A stretch of DNA of 64,000 nucleotides from Cherax quadricarinatus (GCF_038502225.1 NC_091369.1:13755469-13819468), one strand, 5' to 3'. Positions 1 through 10,389 are shown, counted from the first letter of the stretch. Program-made: numbers and translations. The notes: a model not told the origin generated them from the sequence alone.

Positions 1-34
1 ACCCCGGGTTCAATCCCGGCCGGGGGTATGGTTT
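1..34 (+). repeat. 3' end of a tRNA-derived SINE head (truncated by window start)
   Basis: The sequence contains the B-box-like motif GGGTTCAATCCCGG followed by CCGGGGGTATGGTTT. The same motif ends the tRNA-like heads of the SINE copies at 14177-14745. Only the last part of the head is inside the window. It runs straight into an ATT/AGT trinucleotide tract. Confidence 0.75.
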
Positions 35-74
35 ATTATTATTAGTAGTAGTAGTAGTAGTAATAGTGGTAGTA
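35..74. repeat. (ATT/AGT)n trinucleotide tract
   Basis: Imperfect trinucleotide repeat directly after the SINE head. Similar tracts adjoin SINE-like sequence at 34260, 39745, 48784, 49730 and 57630. Confidence 0.8.
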
Positions 75-186
75 ATGGGAAATGGGAGGTAATCAGATAA
101 TCAGGCTTGACCCAAAAAAGCAGAGTCGGTCCAGTTCCCTGGAGCAAGAGCTCTTTCACCAGCGTGAAGGCAACTACTGAAGGAAC

Positions 187-268
<82 letters not shown>
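187..268. repeat. (GA)n microsatellite
   Basis: Almost uninterrupted GA dinucleotides with one CA interruption near the start. Apparent ORFs across it on both strands are repeat artefacts. Confidence 0.95.
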
Positions 269-272
<4 letters not shown>

Positions 273-274
273 CG

Positions 275-660
275 AGAAAGACAAACAGCAGAAAGCTTTG
301 CTATTGGATCCATGCTATCTGCAGGGGAGAAAAAAAAACAAACAGCCGTTACCGTTTCCGGAAACAAAATGCAAAAATATTTGATAGGAAACATGGAAAC
401 AGATTAAAGACATGGGCTGCATCTACCTTTTAAGTTCAATAAAACTTACTTTGCTGCAGCTACGCATGCTGCTCCCATTGACAGCTGCACCAATGTGCCT
501 GCCACCAATTCTGCTTCTAAATTCTGTGTTACTGGAGGACCATAGTCAACCGGATTTGCTGTGTGGTTGCAGAAGTGTCGCCTCGGTGCCGGCGAGAATG
601 ACCTGGAGTGGAGTGCGAGAGGTAGAGTCCTGTTGCTTCAGAGTGTTTATTCAACTGATT
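275..660. other. No recognisable feature
   Basis: Mixed-composition sequence between a (GA)n tract and a hairpin element. The longest plus-strand frame (412-669, 85 codons) has no recognisable domain. I see no repeat family here. Confidence 0.5.
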
Positions 661-793
661 GTTAGGTAAGACACATATGCAACAGTTAGGTATCTTTATT
701 TCGAAACGTTTCGCCTACACAGTAGGCTTCTTCAGTGTAGGCGAAACGTTTCGGAATAAAGATACCTAACTGTTGCATGTGTCTTACCTAACA
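661..793. mobile_element. Foldback element with ACGTTTCG core (family F1)
   Basis: Two arms of about 60 nt (661-720 and 735-793) are reverse complements apart from one substitution and a 2-nt indel, with a 14-nt loop AGTAGGCTTCTTCA. The arm ends GTTAGGTAAGACACAT and carries GAAACGTTTCGCC near the loop. Related sequences recur at 22430-22890, 45232-45385, 45662-45925, 52128-52440 and 58496-58795. No coding capacity is visible. It is probably a non-autonomous foldback or MITE-like element; the autonomous partner is unknown. Confidence 0.8.
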
Positions 794-865
794 ACCTGTC
801 GGTATTTTATACCATTTTGTTATTCAACTGATTCTTCAGTGGCTCAACAACTTTGGCACTACGAT

Positions 866-950
<85 letters not shown>

Positions 951-960
951 GAGAAAGACA
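866..960. repeat. (GA)n microsatellite
   Basis: GA dinucleotide run with sparse AAAG interruptions at both ends. Confidence 0.95.
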
Positions 961-1191
961 AAGTTGATTCCAGTGCTCCCCAACTCTGCATCAAAGAAAG
1001 ATCAGACGAGTATTGTTGCTCTTCCTTGCATCTCCTCATGTTTAACCTGATTTTATACATAATTCTGGAACCAGAACTGGAGAGCATATCTCACCTGAGG
1101 TCTAACAAGAGCATTGTTCAAGGTTAATATTATTTGTAGGGATTTGCGCTCGTAATTACTTGCGTTGCTTAGTTTATTTAAGGTCATTACT

Positions 1192-1356
1192 TATTTTAGA
1201 TAAGTTTATGATAATTTAATAATAAAGAAACACAATGAAATATAATTTTTTTCGTTAGGTTCAGAATGATTTTTGCGAAATTGTTGCATACACAAATTTT
1301 CGCTTGCCTTATTCGGCAAGAAGAGCGTTGCTATATAAGTCAGTATCGCAAGTTTT
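1192..1356 (-). mobile_element. Fragment of GTCGTGCCGAATA miniature element (family M1)
   Basis: About 165 bp match the internal part of the complete copy at 28276-28663 in reverse orientation, including TAATTTAATAATAAA, TTCGTTAGGTTCAGAATGAT and CTTATTCGGCAAGAAGAGCG. The terminal inverted repeats are missing, so this copy is truncated. Confidence 0.75.
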
Positions 1357-1432
1357 AAGACTTGTCTAACATGAAATGATTCTCAGTCCATCTTGGACCG
1401 AATTGTAACCATATGACAATATCTTGAAAGTT

Positions 1433-1464
1433 AAAGAGAGAGAGAGAGCAAGAGAGAGAGAGAG

Positions 1465-1535
<71 letters not shown>

Positions 1536-1538
1536 GAC

Positions 1539-1580
<42 letters not shown>
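1433..1580. repeat. (GA)n microsatellite at the 5' boundary of LINE copy 1
   Basis: GA run with CA interruptions that ends exactly where LINE-homologous sequence begins (AATGATAGCTGTTATTG). A second (GA)n tract closes the same LINE at 4567. Confidence 0.95.
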
Positions 1581-1581
<1 letters not shown>

Positions 1582-1585
<4 letters not shown>

Positions 1586-2571
1586 TAGCTGTTATTGAAA
1601 CATTTTTGGACGACAGGACTCCAGAAAATTTTGCAAGAATTGCTGGCTACACCTCATGGATGAGAAGAGACAGGCAAGGGCAAGGAGGAAGTGTTGCTGT
1701 GTGCTTCTCTAAAAGTGTACATGCCCAGCACATTGATGTTGCCACCCCTACTCATCTTGAAATGATGTTCTTCAAGCTCTGTATAAACACTAGTACCTCT
1801 GTACTAGCATGTGCAATGTACAGACCTCAGTGACAACATGCAGACCCCATCAACTTTCTAATGGAAAATATGGTCTCCCTTCTGCTACAACACAACTGTC
1901 AACATATCATAATTGTTGGTGACCTCTACCCACACCTTATACAGAGGGACTTTGATGACCTTCTTGCAGTGTTTGACATAAGAAACTTTGTTGATTTCCC
2001 TACTCACACCTCTGGCTCCTCCCTTGACCCAGTAGTGAGTGATCTAGCAGAAGGCATAGTCACTTGTCAACCCCTAAACTACGTTGGATCATCTGACCAC
2101 AAGGCTGTTTTTACGACACTTAAGATCCCAACAGAACGAGGTGAGGAGTCCACACGCACAACCAAGCTATGGGAAAGAGGTAATTGGCCAGTCCTTCGCT
2201 CTGAGCTCGCCACCACCGATTTTAATGCTCTTCTCCAAGGGGATGTTGACAACCAAGTGAAAGCCTTCACTGGACACATCCTTAATCTACAACAAGAACA
2301 CATTCCTCACCGGCAATATGTGACGAAGCCTACGGATCAGCCATGGTTTGGCTTTCGTTGTAGAGAGGCTGCTACTGCTAAGTACAAAGCATGGCGAAGG
2401 TATAAGAGACATCCTACCACCTATAACAGGAACTTGCACAGGCAAGCCTGTAGGCATATGGGTGACGTTCAAAAGTGGGCCATCGCTAAATTGGTGATGG
2501 ACATAAAAAGAAAGCTAGCATCAGGTAGGGTAGGCTCCAAAACCTGGTGGTCCCTGGTCAAGGACAGATAA
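1582..2571 (+). pseudogene. LINE apurinic-type endonuclease domain (broken)
   Basis: The endonuclease/exonuclease/phosphatase fold nicks target DNA to prime reverse transcription. Visible signatures in order: YTSWMRRDRQGQGGSVAVCF (an RxGxGGVxxxxK-like strand), an ACAMYRPQ segment, IIVGDLYPHL (normally GDLN, with Asn replaced by Tyr), SGSSLDPVVSD (normally SLID) and GSSDHKAV, which carries the catalytic SDH histidine. A stop after codon 83 splits it, and the N-terminal catalytic Asn/Glu strands are missing because the copy begins inside the domain. The 2571 end includes the linker to the RT. A functional product is very unlikely. Confidence 0.85.
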
Positions 2572-2679
2572 GGTCATCTGCCTGATGAACTCATTCCACC
2601 TTTAAATCGACAGGATGGGACCACCTCTACTAGTAGTCATGAGAAGGCGGACCTCTTTGCCTAACACTTTGCTACCACA

Positions 2680-4434
2680 ATGCAAGTTCCTGATCCAGCA
2701 AGGGACCCTCCGTGGCTAGCTTCAAGAACTGTGTCAAAACTGTCAGTGGTGACAATAAGGCAGGAAGAGGTGCATTTCCTTCTTAAATCGCTTGACCAAG
2801 GAAAGGTTGTGGGCCCAGACAAGTTGAGTCCAAGATTGCTGAGATATGCAGACCAGCTAGCAGCACCTCTAACTCGCATCTTTCAGCACTGCCTAGTACA
2901 GTGTAAATGGCCCTCTCTGTGGAAAGAGGCAAATGTTGTCCCTGTTCACAAAAAGAAGAGCAGAGCAGAAATCAGCAACTACAGACCAGTGTCACTCCTG
3001 TCAATCACCGGCAAGCTCCTTGAGGCAATAATCTCAAGATAAATGACAGAGTTTTCTGACTACCACTCACTACTTTGTGATCGTCAATATGGCTTCAGGA
3101 AAGGTTACTCTTCTGATCTGTTGTTGAACCTCTCACTAAATGGCACCAATCTCTGGATGAATCCAGTCAGCTGTGTGGTAGCACTGGACATTGCTGGTGC
3201 TTTCGACCAGGTGTGGCATGTTTGTTGTTTGTTTAATATGTTTATTATGCACCCCATACCCATCCTGTGGGCGGTAGTCAAAAGATTACAGAGGTACATA
3301 ATTGGTCCAGGGACTGGACTCCAGAGTTTTGATAGCTGAGCAAGTTACAGAGGTAATGAACTCCATTTCGACCAGGTGTGGCACCAGGGCCTCTTAGCAA
3401 AACTGCAAGCCCTGGGAATTGCAGGCTCTACGCTATGTCTCCTCAGTGATTACCTTCATGGTAGATCTCTAAGGGTAGTTCTCAATGGAACAGAATCAGC
3501 AAGACATCCTATTTGGGCAAGTGTTCCACAAGGAAGCGTGCTGGGTCCATTGTTATGGAATGTCTGTTTCAATGACATTCTTCATCTCATCCCAGACGAA
3601 TGTACACTGATATTCCCTTATCCAAGAGAAGAAATGCCAGCTGCTCTAAGCTACATCAATCACCAGCTAAGAGCTATATCAGCTTGGGGAAATAGATGGC
3701 AAGTAACATTTGCACCTGAGAAAACGCAAATGATGATGATCTCTAGGCACCATGATGGTAATACTGGTGCAGTAGTAAGGATGAATGGGAGGGTGTTGGC
3801 ACCTGGAGAAGAAGTTGATATCCTTGGGGTGAAATTTGACTCCAAACTAACCATGAAGAACCATGTTGTAAATCTTGCAAACAAGGCAGCCAGGAAGCTT
3901 ACAGCACTTCGCCGTATCTCGCATCTGCTTGACAGTAGGGGTTGCAAGAATTTGTACGAGGTACAAGTATGCTCACACCTTAAGTATGCTCCACTTTCTT
4001 GGTTCGCCTGCCCCCCTTCTCTACTGCGACTGCTTGATAGAGTAGAGAACAGAGCAAGACGTCTCATCTCTCGCCTGGACCAATCCTGGATAGATCTGTC
4101 ATTTCAGCAGAGCCTTCAACACAGGAGGGATGTGGGTGACCTTACTGTTATCTATAAGGATAATATTGTCAAAGTACCACACTTGCATCCACTTCGAGGA
4201 CAGCGAGAAGTAAGCTTCTATACCACAAGACGGGCAGAAAGCAGCAACTTCACTCTGGCTGTACCCTTCTCCTGAACATCACTTCATTTGAGATCATTTA
4301 TCCCCAGGATGACTCGAGTATGGAACACATTCGTACAGCATTATGATGTCAACGAGATAAAGTCAGTTGATCAAATGAAAATACTGGCCCACAGATGGCT
4401 CCAACTTCATCCTGTTCCCTACTTGTATGTTTCA
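2680..4434 (+). pseudogene. LINE reverse transcriptase, copy 1 (broken, catalytic box deleted)
   Basis: RT motifs in order are GPDKLSPRLL, WKEANVVPVHKK, NYRPVSLLSITGKLLE, QYGFRKG, VALDIAGAFDQVWH (motif A, catalytic Asp), VPQGSVLGPLLW (motif B), then a C-terminal region LGVKFDSKLTMKNHV. The catalytic YADD box is absent: between IPDE and TLIF the sequence is six codons shorter than the sister copy, which reads HAYADDYTLTYIF. Frames are also interrupted at 3042, by the 147-bp insertion 3219-3365, and at 4275 near the C-terminus. The enzyme is therefore dead at several independent points. Confidence 0.9.
3219..3365 (-). mobile_element. Nested short element with 18-bp target-site duplication
   Basis: The motif TTTCGACCAGGTGTGGCA occurs at 3201-3218 and again at 3366-3383, exactly flanking 147 bp foreign to the LINE. 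Removing one copy and the insert restores the RT motif A frame context. The insert read on the minus strand ends GGGTATGGGGTGCATAATAAA followed by a T-poor AACAAACAACA-like tail. That suggests an RNA-mediated SINE or truncated LINE insertion in minus orientation. Confidence 0.85.
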
Positions 4435-4563
4435 TAACAATAAGAATGCTTTCAAATGAGCTGATGTAGGTAACAGCTCTTAACTTGTCAATAAAGTTAT
4501 GAATCCTTAACCTGTAAATAGCTTGTCAATAAAGCTAGGGATCCTTAACCTTGTCAAACCCTG

Positions 4564-4566
<3 letters not shown>

Positions 4567-4629
<63 letters not shown>

Positions 4630-4640
4630 GGAGAGAGGGG
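4567..4640. repeat. (GA)n at the 3' boundary of LINE copy 1
   Basis: GA dinucleotides begin immediately after the LINE tail CTGTGTAA and end in GGGAGAGAG variants. Confidence 0.95.
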
Positions 4641-4828
4641 ACTGTCAACAGACCCGTAGCTCGCCCTTTACAAGAGGACTATGGACCAGCTGTCGCTGTA
4701 AGAAAAAAGTGTATACAAAAAGCGAGATTCTATCTGAAGTAGTACTGTGTATGATTCAGGAATTGTTTGGCCAGTCTGTTCACCTTGTCGAGTGTGTTTA
4801 ACCAGTCCTCTTAGCTTAATTCCTGCTG

Positions 4829-4956
4829 TGTGTACTCACCTATTTGTGGTTGCAGTGGTCGAGATTCAGCTCCTGGACCCGCTTTTTTCGCTCGTCGCTA
4901 CTAGGTCACTCTCTCCCCGCTCCAATAGCCTTTTCATTCCTTTTCTTAATGCTAAG
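4829..4956 (-). mobile_element. CR1-like LINE 3' tail (short fragment)
   Basis: The plus strand reads TGTACTCACCTATTTGTGG then GGTCGAGATTCAGCTCCTGG and CGTCGCTACTAGGTC, the reverse complement of the conserved 3' UTR of the CR1-like family at 29632-31605. It stops before coding sequence. It lies head to tail with the next, longer copy. Confidence 0.8.
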
Positions 4957-5345
4957 TGTGTACTCACCTATTTGTGGTTGCAGGGGTCGAGACTCAGTTC
5001 CTGGCCCCGCCTTTTCACTGACCGCTACTGGGTCCTCCCTCCCCCTGCTCCATGAGCTATATTATACCTCATCTTAAAACTATGTATGGTTCCTGCCTCC
5101 ACTACATCACTTGTCAGGGTATTTCACTTCCTAACAACTCTGTGGCTGAAGAAATACTTCCTAACATCCCTTTGACTCATCTGTGTCTTCAACTTCCCAT
5201 TTCGACCCCTTGTTTCTGTGTCCCGTCTTTGGAACGTCCTGTCTCTGTTCACCTTATCTATTCCACGCAGTATTTTGTATGTCGTTATCATGTCTTCCCT
5301 GACCCTCCTGTCCTCCAGTGTCATCAGGCCGATTTCCCTTAACCT
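4957..5345 (-). mobile_element. CR1-like LINE 3' end with C-terminal coding remnant
   Basis: A second copy in the same orientation as 4829-4956. It includes a C-terminal ORF piece on the minus strand (5324 to 5124) reading LEDRRVREDMITTYKILRGI, then VNRDRTFQRRD and KYFFSHRVV. This is the conserved tail of arthropod CR1-like RT proteins. The RT core is absent, so it is a 5'-truncated insertion. Confidence 0.85.
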
Positions 5346-5425
5346 TTAACCTTAACCTTTAACCCTTTAACTCTGGAAGTAGCCTTGTTGCAAACTTTTG
5401 CACTTTCTCTAATTTCTTGATGTGC

Positions 5426-5427
<2 letters not shown>

Positions 5428-5516
<89 letters not shown>

Positions 5517-5530
5517 CGTGTGTGTGTGTG
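5428..5530. repeat. (TG)n microsatellite
   Basis: TG run with CG variants at its end, abutting another minus-strand CR1-like tail (GTACTCACAG at 5531). Confidence 0.95.
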
Positions 5531-5690
5531 CGTACTCACAGAGTTGTATTTGCGGAAGTCTAATCTCAGTTCCTGGCCTCACTTCTTAAACTGCAATCTC
5601 CGGCATTGTCTTTCCTGGCCTCGTGTGAGCAATCATATCCACTCTTGAAACTGTGTATTAAGTTTGAATCTACTACATCGTTACGTAGAT
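5531..5690 (-). mobile_element. Degraded CR1-like LINE 3' tail
   Basis: GTACTCACAGAGTTGTATTT followed by CAGTTCCTGGCCTCACTTCTT and a later CTACTACATC motif aligns with the tails at 4957 and 29632 but is more diverged. The (TG)n tract on its left is the reverse complement of an (AC)n 3' terminus. Confidence 0.65.
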
Positions 5691-5802
5691 CTTCAGATCT
5701 CCAGGACTTTTCCAAGCTCTTTAGTCTTTTAGCTTTCCGGCTCTCAAGACTTACTTCAGTTTTCCAATTCTTCAGCTACTGAGCTCTTTAGCTCTCCATT
5801 TC

Positions 5803-6035
5803 TTCAAGTGTCCAGCTCTTCAGATGCCCAGCTCTTCAGGTGTCCCACTCTTCAGGTATCCAGCTCTTCAGGTGTCCCGCTCTTCAGGTGTCCCACTCTT
5901 CAGGTTTCCAGCTCTCCAGGTGTCCCACTCTTCAGGTTTCCAGCTCTCCAGGTGTCCCACTCTTCAGGTTTCCAGCTCTCCAGGTGTCCCACTCTTCAGG
6001 TTTCCAGCTCTCCAGGTGTCCAGCTCTTCAAAGAT
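5803..6035. repeat. 16-bp minisatellite (dimeric, 32-bp higher order)
   Basis: Alternating units GTGTCCCACTCTTCAG and GTTTCCAGCTCTCCAG. Because 32 and 16 are not multiples of three, all three plus-strand frames stay open over it. The ORFs there are artefacts. Confidence 0.9.
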
Positions 6036-6129
6036 GAGCTACTTGTCCGTCACTCGACAAGCAAATTAAATATTATCGGACTCAAAGATCATGTGTTGAT
6101 TTTGCAAAATGATATTGATAAAATGCATC

Positions 6130-6257
6130 TAGAGACAGAGAGAGACAGAGACAGAGAGAGACAGAGAGCGAGAGAGACAGAGAGAGACAGAGAGAGACAG
6201 AGAGAGAGAGAGACAGAGACAGAGAGAGACAGAGAGAGACAGACAGACAGAGAAAGA
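6130..6257. repeat. GAGACA-rich purine tract
   Basis: Irregular GAGAGACA units, a decayed (GA)n/(GACA)n microsatellite. Confidence 0.9.
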
Positions 6258-6590
6258 TGTCTGGTATTTTACAAAATACTCACTGACATATCTGTAGTTT
6301 AAAGACTGAATAAAGTTGACGTTTAATCTTAGAATACAACTGTGTAAAAGAAGTTTTTAGAAAGCGTAATCTTACTAATTAAACGTTACGTTAACCAGGG
6401 GTTTTATCATTAACGAAGCCGCTGTTTCTGTTCTGTTTCGTTAGTGGTTCTAGGCCGATTATTTCTCCCCCACAACCTGGTTTCAGGCTAGAAAGGCTAG
6501 AAAAATATTTTAATTAGATTGAAAACAATTAAGGAACACATTTAAGAGTAATGCTATCTGCTTAATTAACGATTGCAAAGGTTCACCTGA
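6258..6590. other. No recognisable feature
   Basis: AT-rich sequence without long ORF or recognised repeat. Confidence 0.5.
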
Positions 6591-6604
6591 ACAAAGAGGC
6601 ACAA

Positions 6605-6700
6605 CACCGTGACTGGAACAATACATAAATAACTTGTACATAGGAGAGAGAAACTTCTGACGACGTTTCGGTCCGACTTGTACCATTAACTAATCACAGA
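6605..6700 (-). mobile_element. Fragment of ACGACGTTTCGGTCC foldback element (family F2)
   Basis: CGTGACTGGAACAATACATA, ACATAGGAGAGAGAAACTT and GACGACGTTTCGGTCCGACTT match one arm of the family seen at 8250-8340, 20802-20886 and 40695-40860. Confidence 0.75.
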
Positions 6701-6764
6701 ATCTTCCTGAAAGTTAGTCATGAAATTTTGTTCATAGGTTTTACAGGTTGCCAGAGAACACTGC

Positions 6765-6800
6765 TGTGTAGATAGGTAGATAAATAGATAGATAGATAGA
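6765..6800. repeat. (GATA)n short tract
   Basis: Imperfect GATA/TAGA tetranucleotides (AGATAGGTAGATAAATAGATAGATAGATAG). Confidence 0.85.
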
Positions 6801-7617
6801 AAAGGATAACTAATAGAATGAAAAAAAAGTTAGAATATGCTACAAAATACTCTAAGTCGCCCTAAAATATATACAACAATAATATTCTTCCAACTACTGT
6901 GTATGTGTGTGTATACTCAGCTAATAGTGATTGCACGGTGGATTTATAGCTCTGTGTGTACACGAGAGAGGTTAGCATGTGCTGACATGACTTCAACACA
7001 CGTGCGAGTTTTTATTCTCTCTCCCGCTGACATGACCAGCGTTGAGGTGTAGCTCTTGTCTTTTTTCTGCCGTTGTCAGTGACTAGAGAAAATCGCGGTG
7101 AATGGCTGTCAGCTATTGAAGAATTTCGTCCGAAACCTTCCCTAAAAAATTACCACCGCAACTGGAAATATTTATCCTTAAATAAAGCATAAAATTATTG
7201 CACATAAATTGATAACATAGTTAACAACAGTCAGTATATATAGAAAAAAATAAAAAAGTAAGAGTTAATTGGTATATTTATCTATTGGATAGACGCCACA
7301 TTATTGTTGTCTGATGGAATAGGAGATTCAGTCTTTTTAAACGGAAAAGGAATCTAGTCTGTTAATTACTTCTGGAAGTAATTATATCGTGTAGATGAAT
7401 TATGCTTTGATAACTATCGAGTTGTTAATTGGTTTATATCTTGCAAGCGGAAGTAATTGCCAATCTGTTGCCTCTTGTCACCCTGACCAAGCCGTTGCAG
7501 TATACCAAGTATGTAGCGTTCATATATTCTGAAGAGTATATCTCCCCTGATGTGAATACACTTAGAGCAGAATTATGTATATATTGGGAAAGATGTCCTT
7601 TGTATATGTTACGAGGA
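6801..7617. other. No recognisable feature
   Basis: AT-rich sequence. Frames at 6837-7052 and 7429-7734 show no domain, and the latter runs into a CT tract. No gene is called. Confidence 0.5.
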
Positions 7618-7695
7618 GTGTCTGTCTCTGTCTCTCTCTCTCTCTCTCTCTTTGTCTGTCTTTCTGACTGTCTGTCTGTCTTTCTCTCTCTTGAT
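7618..7695. repeat. CT/CTGT-rich pyrimidine tract
   Basis: TCTGTCTCTCTC-type simple sequence with TCTGTCTGTC variants. Confidence 0.9.
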
Positions 7696-7739
7696 ATGTG
7701 TACGCACCGAGATCATCGCCGTACATACACTTGAAGGAG

Positions 7740-8225
7740 TGTACTAGGCATTAAAGATTCTTTGACTGGTGATGAACAGGTGATATGCAACCTTAACGAC
7801 TCTCGTATTCAACGAACCTTCAACTAATAAACCATATACCCAAGCAGATATATGTATACTGGCATATCCGTTGTCAGAACATGGGCATGTGTAATTAGTA
7901 TCAAGCACATATTGAATTTAAAATCTTTAAGTGGGCCATTAAGGCTGTCTGTCATCTATACACCATCAAGGGCACTTTAGTTTTCAAAATAGAGATGGAC
8001 AAAACTTTCACAGTATGTGCACTGAAAGAAGCAAAATAATAAGGAGAGATCAGAAAACTTCAGGAACTCCCGGTAATTTAGGTGCTTCAGTGAGCGAGTT
8101 CTTCACTCTTGACGGCCGCCTCCAGGCTACCGCAGAGGCGACAGGCTTCAAACCGAATAAACCAGGCAGACAAAAGTAATGTTGTACTCACGACTACAAA
8201 TTTACTGACAGTGGAGAAACATCCT
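7740..8225. other. No recognisable feature
   Basis: Mixed-composition sequence with no ORF above 60 codons and no recognised repeat, up to the F2 element fragment. Confidence 0.5.
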
Positions 8226-8249
8226 TAGTGACCGAAATGTAGCTGATAG

Positions 8250-8340
8250 ACTTTAACTGAACCATGTCGGACCGAAACATCGTCGTAAGCTTCTCTCTCC
8301 TATGTGCGGGTTATTTGTGAATTGTTCCAGACACGTTAAT
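8250..8340 (+). mobile_element. Fragment of ACGACGTTTCGGTCC foldback element (family F2)
   Basis: CGGACCGAAACATCGTCGTA, GCTTCTCTCTCCTATGTGCGG and GTTATTTGTGAATTGTTCC are the right arm of the family best seen at 40695-40860. Confidence 0.75.
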
Positions 8341-8357
8341 GTGTCCATTTATTCTTT

Positions 8358-8665
8358 AAGAACCAGGAGTGTTAAGTACGCGGTCCACGGGCCAGATGCG
8401 GTCCACTTGGCCTTGGAGTGAGGACCTTATGAGAATTTTTGCAAATTACCTTATGTATTTAGGACACAGGAACTGTTAGACCACTTGAACCTAACTCATC
8501 TTTTTATTACAGCTACAAAAAATACATAATCCTTCTTTCTGAATAACTATCTGGCTATATACTTCGCCGTTGTTGTCGGTAAAAAATATTAAATAATACA
8601 GCCCGCACACGCTTGTAGATTTCTGGTCATGTGGGTCGCTATTGAAAATGCTCAGTCGCCCCTAC
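8358..8665. mobile_element. hAT-like non-autonomous transposon remnant
   Basis: One end carries CAGGAGTGTTAAGTACGCGG and CCACGGGCCAGATGCGGTCC, a pattern typical of hAT (Charlie-like) non-autonomous ends. The other end has GTGGGTCGCTATTGAAAATG then AGTCGCCCCTACTTTAAACC, the expected opposite terminus. Flanks TTCTTTAAGA and CTTTAAAC could be a decayed 8-bp duplication. No transposase is present. Family assignment rests on recalled motif similarity only. Confidence 0.5.
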
Positions 8666-8792
8666 TTTAAACCCACTATTGATAAAATCTTGAACGCCCC
8701 TGCTATAAACCTTTTATTAAAAAACTTGGACGCCCCTGCTATAAACCCCCTACTGAAAAAACATGGACACCCCTGCTATAAACCTAACAAAC
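8658..8792. repeat. 36-37-bp minisatellite (about 3.5 copies)
   Basis: Units begin CGCCCCTGCTATAAACC at 8658 (variant), 8695, 8731 and 8768 (variant). The CGCCCCTR-TATAAACC motif coincides with the hAT-like terminus plus flank, so the array may be an expansion of that element's end. Confidence 0.8.
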
Positions 8793-9340
8793 TGAATAAT
8801 GATATAGTGGCTGCAGTGTCGTGACGAGGCTGATGTGGTCGATACTACCAAATTACAGTGACCATTCTCCAGTGAGCGGCTTGTGACAGGTGACTTACGT
8901 AGCGCCAACAAGGTGATTCATGTTGCTCCTGGTAAGAATAATTCATGATTTTTTTTCAGTTATTACAAACAGAAATGCATCAGTGTTGTTAAGGGTTGGC
9001 TACCAAACATAAAATATTTGGCACTGCAATGGTGACTCAGAGTTCCCGCCAGATAACGAAAACACGCGAAACAGCATCAGCCTTAATTATCACAATTCAT
9101 TAAAGAAAAGCTTTACCAACTTACGTATAAAAGCTCTCTCCTTGACAAAATAATAACCAAATTTATTTTAATCTTTTGACTCTGCAATAGCTGAACCTTC
9201 ACAGGTCCTGTACATAATTAGCACTCTGCAATTGCTGTCCCCTCACAAAAAAAACTTCACGTTTTGCGAGAGCCCTTGGCTGGAGGACATTATCAACAAA
9301 ACAATTTTCAACACTACCGCCAGTTTTTAGCTTCCTTGTT
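8793..9340. other. No recognisable feature
   Basis: Mixed-composition sequence with no supported gene between the 36-bp and 42-bp arrays. Confidence 0.5.
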
Positions 9341-10002
9341 CAGTATTACTGGTCCTGTGAGTGAACCTCCAAAAATACAAGACAGTATTACTGGTCCTGT
9401 GAGTGTACCTCCACAAACACAAGACAGTATTACTGGTCCTGTGAGTGTACCTACACAAACACAAGACAGTATTACTGGTCCTGTGAGTGTACCTCCACAA
9501 ACACAAGACAGTATTACTGGTCCTGTGAGTGTACCTCCACAAACACAAGACAGTATTACTGGTCCTGTGAGTGTACCTACACAAACACAAGACAGTATTA
9601 CTGGTCCTGTGAGTGTACCTCCACAAACACAAGACAGTATTACTGGTCCTGTGAGTGTACCTCCACAAACACAATACAGTATTACTGGTCCTGTGAGTGT
9701 ACCTCCACAAACACAAGACAGTATTACTGGTTCTGTGAGTGTACCTCCACAAACACAAGATAGTATTACTGGTCCTGTGAGTGTACCTACACAAACACAA
9801 TACAGTATTACTGGTCCTGTGAGTGTACCTCCACAAACAGAAGACAGTATTACTGGTCCTGTGAGTGTACCTACACAAACACAAGACAGTATTACTGGTC
9901 CTGTGAGTGTACCTACACAAACACAAGACAGTATTACTGGTCCTGTGAGTGTACCTCCACAAACACAAGACAGTATTACTGGTCCTGTGAGTGTACCTCC
10001 AT
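9341..10002. repeat. 42-bp minisatellite (about 15.8 copies)
   Basis: Unit starts CAGTATTACTGGTCCTGTGA and ends CCACAAACACAAGA. Since 42 is divisible by three and the unit has no stop in several frames, long ORFs appear on both strands. In the plus frame the unit would read DSITGPVSVPPQTQ. Differences between units change amino acids about as freely as not (P/T, D/Y, P/S), with no upstream signal or recognised domain, so I treat it as non-coding. Confidence 0.92.
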
Positions 10003-10199
10003 AATAAAAACTGTAGCACTCGTTCTGTGAGTCTACCATTATAAATACTTGAGCACAAGTATTTATACTCATAATAACAGAAAATTTCGGAAAGAAAACA
10101 TTAAGCTAGCTGCGATGATCACGTTATATAACGTGAATCTGCTGTATTTTCTGTCCGTGGAGTATATGCCTCTCTTCATATTTCTCTTTCCATTGCCTT

Positions 10200-10221
10200 C
10201 CCCCCACTACCCTCACTCCCT

Positions 10222-10278
<57 letters not shown>
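10200..10278. repeat. (CT)n microsatellite
   Basis: CCCTCC then uninterrupted CT dinucleotides. Confidence 0.95.
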
Positions 10279-10282
<4 letters not shown>

Positions 10283-10389
10283 TCAATACCTTCACCCCTC
10301 TTTTTTATTTCTGTTTAGAATAAAATAGAAACACTTCAGTGAACGATCTTTCTGGTTCACTCTCCATAACTGCTTCATCGCCTTTCCTC

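Larger units (their letters stand above)
1581..4566 (+). mobile_element. Jockey/CR1/L2-like non-LTR retrotransposon, copy 1 (degenerate)
   Basis: A 5'-truncated LINE with an endonuclease region followed by a reverse transcriptase region on the plus strand. Reading frames are broken by stops (for example after 1833, 2571 and 3042) and by a nested insertion at 3219-3365. The 3' UTR has two related TTGTCAATAAAG motifs and runs into (GA)n with no poly(A). Both ends lie in (GA)n. The copy at 40907-43005 and the tail at 35075-35322 are the same family. Clade is uncertain: the NYRPVSLLSITGK and VPQGSVLGP motifs fit the Jockey/CR1/L2 group rather than R1 or RTE. Confidence 0.9.

Noticed and set aside
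9264..10004. Apparent 246-codon repeat protein (DSITGPVSVPPQTQ repeats) and long minus-strand frames
   Set aside because: The 42-bp unit is stop-free in several frames on both strands, and unit differences are mostly amino-acid changing with no sign of frame-specific constraint.
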